Source: an uncultured Clostridia bacterium
Lineage (GTDB): Bacteria; Bacillota; Clostridia; TANB77; CAG-508
Assembly: GCA_947629965.1 (NCBI GenBank)
Contig: CANRFS010000046.1
Span: 1 to 9,708 of the forward strand
DNA length: 9,708 bases
Reading direction: 5' to 3'
In this document: piece by piece, positions 7,140-9,708 of the stretch
Layout: each line of letters opens with the position of its first letter
How positions within the stretch are numbered: the stretch's first letter is position 1
Translations under genes and position numbers: made by a program
The notes under the pieces: generated by a model
What the model saw: the letters and a program-made list of their open reading frames with translations, nothing else
What the model was told of the DNA's origin: nothing
The model's database searches: none

Positions 7140-7955
7140 TTATCTCTTAAATTCATCTAAAGTTTTGAATTCATATCCCATTTTCTTTATTTCTTTTATG
7201 CAAAAGTCTAATATATTAGAATTATCTACTGAATTTGCATGTAATAATATTACGCATCCATTATGTATGTTAGATATAATTTTATCTTTTCCATAATCCT
7301 CTCTGCCTTGCTTTTTTTCATCCCAATCGTCATAGGCTAAACTCCACATTGTTGTAGTATATCCAAGATTTTTAGTTAATTCCAAAGTTCTTTCACTAAA
7401 CTCACCCATAGGAGGTCTAATATATTTCATTTCATAATTAAATTTTTCATATACAGTAGTATGCAAATTCATTATTTCTTCTTTTATTTTTTCATCAGTT
7501 AAATCTGGCATACTTTTATGATTTACTGTATGATTTCCTACAATATGTCCTTCTTGTATCATCCTTTCTACTAGCTCAGGTTGGCTATTTAAATAGTGTC
7601 CTGTTATAAAAAATGCAGCTTTAACGTCATTTTCTTTTAGTATATCTAATAATTTTGATGTATAACCAGCTTCATATCCTTCATCAAAAGTTAAATATAC
7701 AAATTTATCTTCATTGTTTCCCATTCCTATTCCTTCATAAGTATCTAAGGTTTTCTTATTATAACTTCCTAAATCTGGTTGTTCATGATTAGTATTTCTT
7801 TTTATTCCCCATCCTATTTTTTTATTAGATAACACGCCTGTAACACTCGTTGCCACGGTACTTTCGTTTACATTATTGTTTAGTGTAATTATGCTAAATG
7901 TAAAAATGCAAACTACTGCTCCTAATAATAAATAAAATATTCTTTTTGCTTTCAT
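7140..7955 (-). CDS. pdaA: PdaA-like N-acetylmuramic acid deacetylase (spore cortex delta-lactam)
   Basis: Polysaccharide deacetylase (NodB fold) of the PdaA type, which de-N-acetylates muramic acid in spore cortex peptidoglycan so that muramic-delta-lactam can form together with CwlD. The 271 residues begin with a membrane/signal segment (about 6-24). The NodB domain spans about 84-268: motif 1 TFDEG (D91, E92), motif 2 HTVNH (H142, H146), motif 3 RPPMGEFS (180-187), motif 4 WSLAYDDW (204-211) and motif 5 ILLHA (H239). The FDxGYExGYT pattern and SLAY.DW are PdaA-like rather than chitin-deacetylase-like. Where B. subtilis PdaA has Asn after the catalytic Asp, this protein has Glu. The ATG has AAAGGAGAG eight bases upstream. 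It is the first gene of the operon. The deacetylase call is firm; the exact substrate follows from family resemblance. Confidence 0.88.
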   Translation of the reverse strand: MKAKRIFYLLLGAVVCIFTFSIITLNNNVNESTVATSVTGVLSNKKIGWGIKRNTNHEQPDLGSYNKKTLDTYEGIGMGNNEDKFVYLTFDEGYEAGYTSKLLDILKENDVKAAFFITGHYLNSQPELVERMIQEGHIVGNHTVNHKSMPDLTDEKIKEEIMNLHTTVYEKFNYEMKYIRPPMGEFSERTLELTKNLGYTTTMWSLAYDDWDEKKQGREDYGKDKIISNIHNGCVILLHANSVDNSNILDFCIKEIKKMGYEFKTLDEFKR

Positions 7956-7976
7956 ATAATTCTCTCCTTTTTTACT

Positions 7977-8006
7977 AATATATTAAAAAATACCTATAAA
8001 TTTCAA
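7977..8006 (-). promoter_or_regulatory. Possible promoter for the pdaA-yqfC-yqfD operon
   Basis: On the minus strand TTGAAA (8006-8001) is followed after 18 bp by TATATT (7982-7977). Transcription would begin near 7970, almost at the Shine-Dalgarno, giving a leader of only about 15 nt. I searched by eye for sigma-E and sigma-G type elements, expected for sporulation genes, and found no convincing match. The assignment is therefore tentative, and the real promoter may be a sporulation one that I cannot recognise. Confidence 0.35.
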
Positions 8007-8019
8007 ATTTACGTTTTTA

Positions 8020-8054
8020 TTCTTTTTATATTGACAATATTTTCTTTTTAGATT
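8020..8054 (+). repeat. Imperfect 13-bp direct repeat with 22-bp period around the -35 box
   Basis: TTCTTTTTATATT at 8020-8032 and TTCTTTTTAGATT at 8042-8054 match at 12 of 13 positions. The identical 9-bp cores (8020-8028 and 8042-8050) are separated by 13 bp. LytTR regulators of the AgrA/ComE type typically bind pairs of 9-bp direct repeats 12-13 bp apart, and this pair precedes a LytTR gene. The core itself does not resemble the published LytTR consensus and is T-rich, so function is uncertain. Confidence 0.5.
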
Positions 8055-8059
8055 ATATT
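8031..8059 (+). promoter_or_regulatory. Strong sigma-A promoter for the two-component pair
   Basis: A perfect TTGACA (8031-8036) is followed by a 17-bp spacer and TATATT (8054-8059). Transcription should start near 8066, giving a leader of about 90 nt before the response regulator ATG. This is the best promoter match in the window. The -35 box lies inside the palindrome ATATTGACAATAT (8028-8040) and between the two copies of a direct repeat, so it is well placed for control by a bound regulator. Confidence 0.85.
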
Positions 8060-8090
8060 AAAGATGATTCTGGAAAATTAAGGAATTTTT

Positions 8091-8177
8091 ATGTCTAGAA
8101 AACGTATGGATTTCATTATTTTCTATTTAATTATATTACAGGTGGGTGGCATATATGTTAAATTTTGTAATATGTGA
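8091..8177 (+). CDS. Possible 28-residue leader peptide overlapping the response regulator start
   Basis: The ATG at 8091 follows AAGGA (8080-8084) with a six-base spacer, a good ribosome site about 14 nt into the predicted transcript. The ORF ends at TGA 8175-8177, so it runs through the response regulator ribosome site and 23 bases past its ATG in another frame. The product has a basic N-terminus (MSRKRMD) and a hydrophobic stretch (FIIFYLIILQVGGIYV), ending KFCNM. It could be a small membrane peptide, or a leader whose translation couples to or competes with the regulator. Its Shine-Dalgarno sits in the loop of a small A-U hairpin (8074-8089). It does not look like AgrD. Such short ORFs arise by chance, so this rests on the ribosome site and position alone. 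Confidence 0.4.
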   Translation: MSRKRMDFIIFYLIILQVGGIYVKFCNM

Positions 8178-8892
8178 TGATAACCTTGCTGTATTAAACC
8201 ATCTTTCGAAAATGCTAGAATCTATTTTTATTGAAAATAACTTTGATGCAGAAGTTGGCTTAAAATCTTCTAATGCTTCTAATGTTATTGAATATCTTAA
8301 AAATCATAAAGTAGATGTTTTAATTCTAGATATTAATTTAAATTCTGAAGTAACTGGTTGTGATATAGCAGATATGGTAAGAAAGAAAAATAAAAATGTT
8401 TATATAATTTTTACAACTGGTCATTTAGAATATGTATTAATTGCTTATAAATACAAAACTTTTGATTATCTTCCAAAACCAATTGTAAAAGATAGATTAG
8501 AAGAAACTATTTTAAGATTAATGGATGATATAAAACTTACTCCATCAACATTTATTAAGTTAAATAATAAAACTATTATAAATCAAGATGAAGTAAATTA
8601 TATAAAAAGAGATGGAATGAAACTTGTTTTTTGTACTGATACTCAAGAATATGAAACATATAGTTCTTTTAATAAAATTAAAAATTGTCTACCAGAAAAT
8701 TTTGTTAGATGCCATAAATCTTATATGGTAAATTTAAAAAGAATATCTAATATAAATTCAAATAAAAATACGATAATTTTTTCGCCAAATGAATCTTGTT
8801 CTATTGGCGCAAAATATAAAAATGAAATAATGGAGGTTTTAAAAAATGGAAATTTTACAAACAATTTGGACAGCTTTAACAACAGAAAATGA
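8155..8892 (+). CDS. LytTR response regulator (AgrA-like)
   Basis: DNA-binding response regulator, 245 residues. The receiver domain (about 1-125) has the acidic pair D8-D9, phosphoacceptor D59 in LILDINL, T87 and K108 in YLPKP, all intact. The LytTR DNA-binding domain (about 132-230) shows FVRCHKSYMVNLKRI (183-197), the family hallmark. This architecture is that of AgrA, ComE and VirR types, which bind paired direct repeats and often control peptide signalling, bacteriocins or virulence traits. I start it at the ATG at 8155 because GGTGGG (8141-8146) lies about eight bases upstream; the in-frame GTG at 8146 would overlap that Shine-Dalgarno. The last residues (about 232-245) are an unconserved polar tail whose DNA also encodes the start of the kinase. 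It is cotranscribed with the kinase, its likely partner. Confidence 0.95.
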   Translation: MLNFVICDDNLAVLNHLSKMLESIFIENNFDAEVGLKSSNASNVIEYLKNHKVDVLILDINLNSEVTGCDIADMVRKKNKNVYIIFTTGHLEYVLIAYKYKTFDYLPKPIVKDRLEETILRLMDDIKLTPSTFIKLNNKTIINQDEVNYIKRDGMKLVFCTDTQEYETYSSFNKIKNCLPENFVRCHKSYMVNLKRISNINSNKNTIIFSPNESCSIGAKYKNEIMEVLKNGNFTNNLDSFNNRK

Positions 8893-9708
8893 GGTGCTAG
8901 CATTAATAATATGTTCACCCTTAACTTTTTTAGAGGCTTATATTTCTGCATTAATTTTTACTACTATTCTTAATATTACAACTACCAATAAAAAATTAAT
9001 ATTGTATGTAATATTGTTTTCTATCATAGCATTAATAGATAAATTTATAATTCCTACTCCTTTTAATACTTTTATAAATATTATTGCTTGTCCAATATTA
9101 GTATATTTTTTATTCAAAACAAATATACTAAAATGTATACTTGCCGAGATTATCCCATATATATTCTTTGTAATTATAGGAATAATAGTTGGAAATCTAT
9201 ATACTGCTGCATTTCAAATTTCAAATCAAGTTTTCAATACTACACCTATACATAAAATTATAGGTTCGCTATTTATTTATACTTTTGTATATTTAATATA
9301 TAGATTAATTAAATATTTTAAAATTAACATTAAAAATATTGAATTAAATAAAAAGAATTCTCGTTTATTAATATTAAATTTTGTAATTGGTATATTAGGG
9401 TTATTTGTCGAATCTTTTATTGTAACTTTTTATACTGATTATTTACCTGCAATAGTAAATTTATCTAGTGTTACTATTTTGTTTATTTATTTTCTTATCA
9501 CAGTATATAGTTTATTAAGAACAATAAAATTAGAAAAAGCAAATGAGAATTTAGAAGAAGAAAGATTATATAATAAGACATTAACGATTCTTTATGATAA
9601 TATTAGAGGTTTTAAGCATGATTTTAATAACATTGTTCAAGCAATAGGTGGATATATTTCTACAAATAACATGGATGGTTTAAAAGAATATTATTCAGAT
9701 TTAATGGC
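8846..9708 (+). CDS. AgrC-like GHKL sensor histidine kinase, 3' end beyond the window
   Basis: N-terminal 287 residues of a polytopic sensor kinase, cut by the window end. GGAGG (8832-8836) precedes the ATG at 8846 by nine bases, and the frame stays open to the end. Six to seven hydrophobic helices are visible (about 18-43, 49-69, 75-92, 97-117, 135-157, 172-195, 202-225). A charged linker/coiled coil (about 226-250, KLEKANENLEEE) follows, then the H-box GFKHDFNNIVQAIGGY, with H258 the presumed phosphorylated histidine. HDFNN followed by a GGYI-type helix is characteristic of AgrC-like GHKL kinases in Clostridia. The ATP-binding domain is expected downstream. It overlaps the response regulator gene by 47 bp in another frame, implying coupled expression. 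The ligand is unknown; AgrC relatives sense small peptides, but no agrB or agrD is visible here. Confidence 0.93.
   Translation, partial: MEILQTIWTALTTENEVLALIICSPLTFLEAYISALIFTTILNITTTNKKLILYVILFSIIALIDKFIIPTPFNTFINIIACPILVYFLFKTNILKCILAEIIPYIFFVIIGIIVGNLYTAAFQISNQVFNTTPIHKIIGSLFIYTFVYLIYRLIKYFKINIKNIELNKKNSRLLILNFVIGILGLFVESFIVTFYTDYLPAIVNLSSVTILFIYFLITVYSLLRTIKLEKANENLEEERLYNKTLTILYDNIRGFKHDFNNIVQAIGGYISTNNMDGLKEYYSDLM

Larger units (their letters stand above)
7956..8154. other. Divergent intergenic control region
   Basis: About 200 bp separate the leftward pdaA operon from the rightward two-component pair. It holds a strong rightward promoter (8031-8059), a weak leftward one (7977-8006), a 22-bp-period direct repeat (8020-8054), and two odd-length palindromes with 6-bp arms (7998-8010 and 8028-8040, the latter covering the rightward -35 box). 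A leader ORF starts at 8091. No tRNA, known riboswitch fold or terminator is apparent. Confidence 0.6.

Noticed and set aside
7125..7140. Hairpin AATTGT-TGTT-ACAATT at the end of pdaA as a terminator
   Set aside because: The stem is only six A-U-rich pairs, no U tract follows in the direction of transcription, and the yqfC ribosome site comes directly after.
8010..8109. Matches to the published LytTR box at 8010-8018 and 8101-8109
   Set aside because: Each matches 8 of 9 degenerate positions, but they are not paired at 21-22 bp spacing, so they do not form a credible site.
8146..8154. GTG at 8146 as the response regulator start
   Set aside because: It overlaps the GGTGGG ribosome site; the ATG at 8155 is correctly spaced and gives the usual short N-terminus before the first beta strand.
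8721..8951. Minus-strand open frame of 76 codons across the regulator/kinase junction
   Set aside because: It opposes two well-supported genes, shows no family motif, and its hydrophobic composition mirrors the antisense of Lys/Asn-rich codons.
1..9708. CRISPR arrays, tRNA or rRNA genes, insertion sequences, phage genes
   Set aside because: I looked for regularly spaced repeats, tRNA-like ends, transposase motifs and terminal inverted repeats and saw none.

Overview
The window is strongly AT-rich with tightly packed genes, Shine-Dalgarno (SD) sites that often overlap the previous stop codon, and sporulation genes (a PdaA-type deacetylase, YqfC, YqfD). This points to a low-GC Firmicute of the class Clostridia from a spore-forming lineage, probably one without close characterised relatives. 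The lineage call is an inference from gene content and codon style only.

Region 1 (1-2603, minus strand) is a short housekeeping unit: pgsA (phosphatidylglycerophosphate synthase), then ligA (NAD-dependent DNA ligase), then the first five bases of another gene with its own SD. It has a good sigma-A-type promoter at 2669-2697.

Region 2 (2800-7955, minus strand) reads pdaA-like deacetylase, yqfC, yqfD, an unrecognised 400-residue helical protein, ybeY, and a membrane-anchored YerB/DUF3048 protein. Gaps are 30 bp or less and ybeY/yerB overlap by one base, so this looks like a single operon. It closes with a hairpin terminator at 2758-2794. It mixes spore-cortex and sporulation genes with the housekeeping RNA-maturation gene ybeY. 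The unknown protein sits where phoH and pgpH lie in the Bacillus subtilis yqfC-yqfD-phoH-pgpH-ybeY cluster.

Region 3 (about 7956-8154) is a divergent control region. It holds a near-consensus promoter (TTGACA, 17 bp, TATATT) firing rightward, a weaker leftward promoter, a 22-bp-period direct repeat straddling the rightward -35 box, and a 28-codon leader ORF with its own SD.

Region 4 (8155-9708, plus strand) is an AgrA/AgrC-like two-component pair: a LytTR response regulator followed, with a 47-bp overlap, by a polytopic GHKL-type sensor kinase that runs off the window just after its H-box. No agrB or agrD homologue is visible.

The items most worth a second look are the unknown 400-residue protein, the leader ORF and direct repeat in front of the two-component pair, and the mixing of sporulation and housekeeping genes in one operon.
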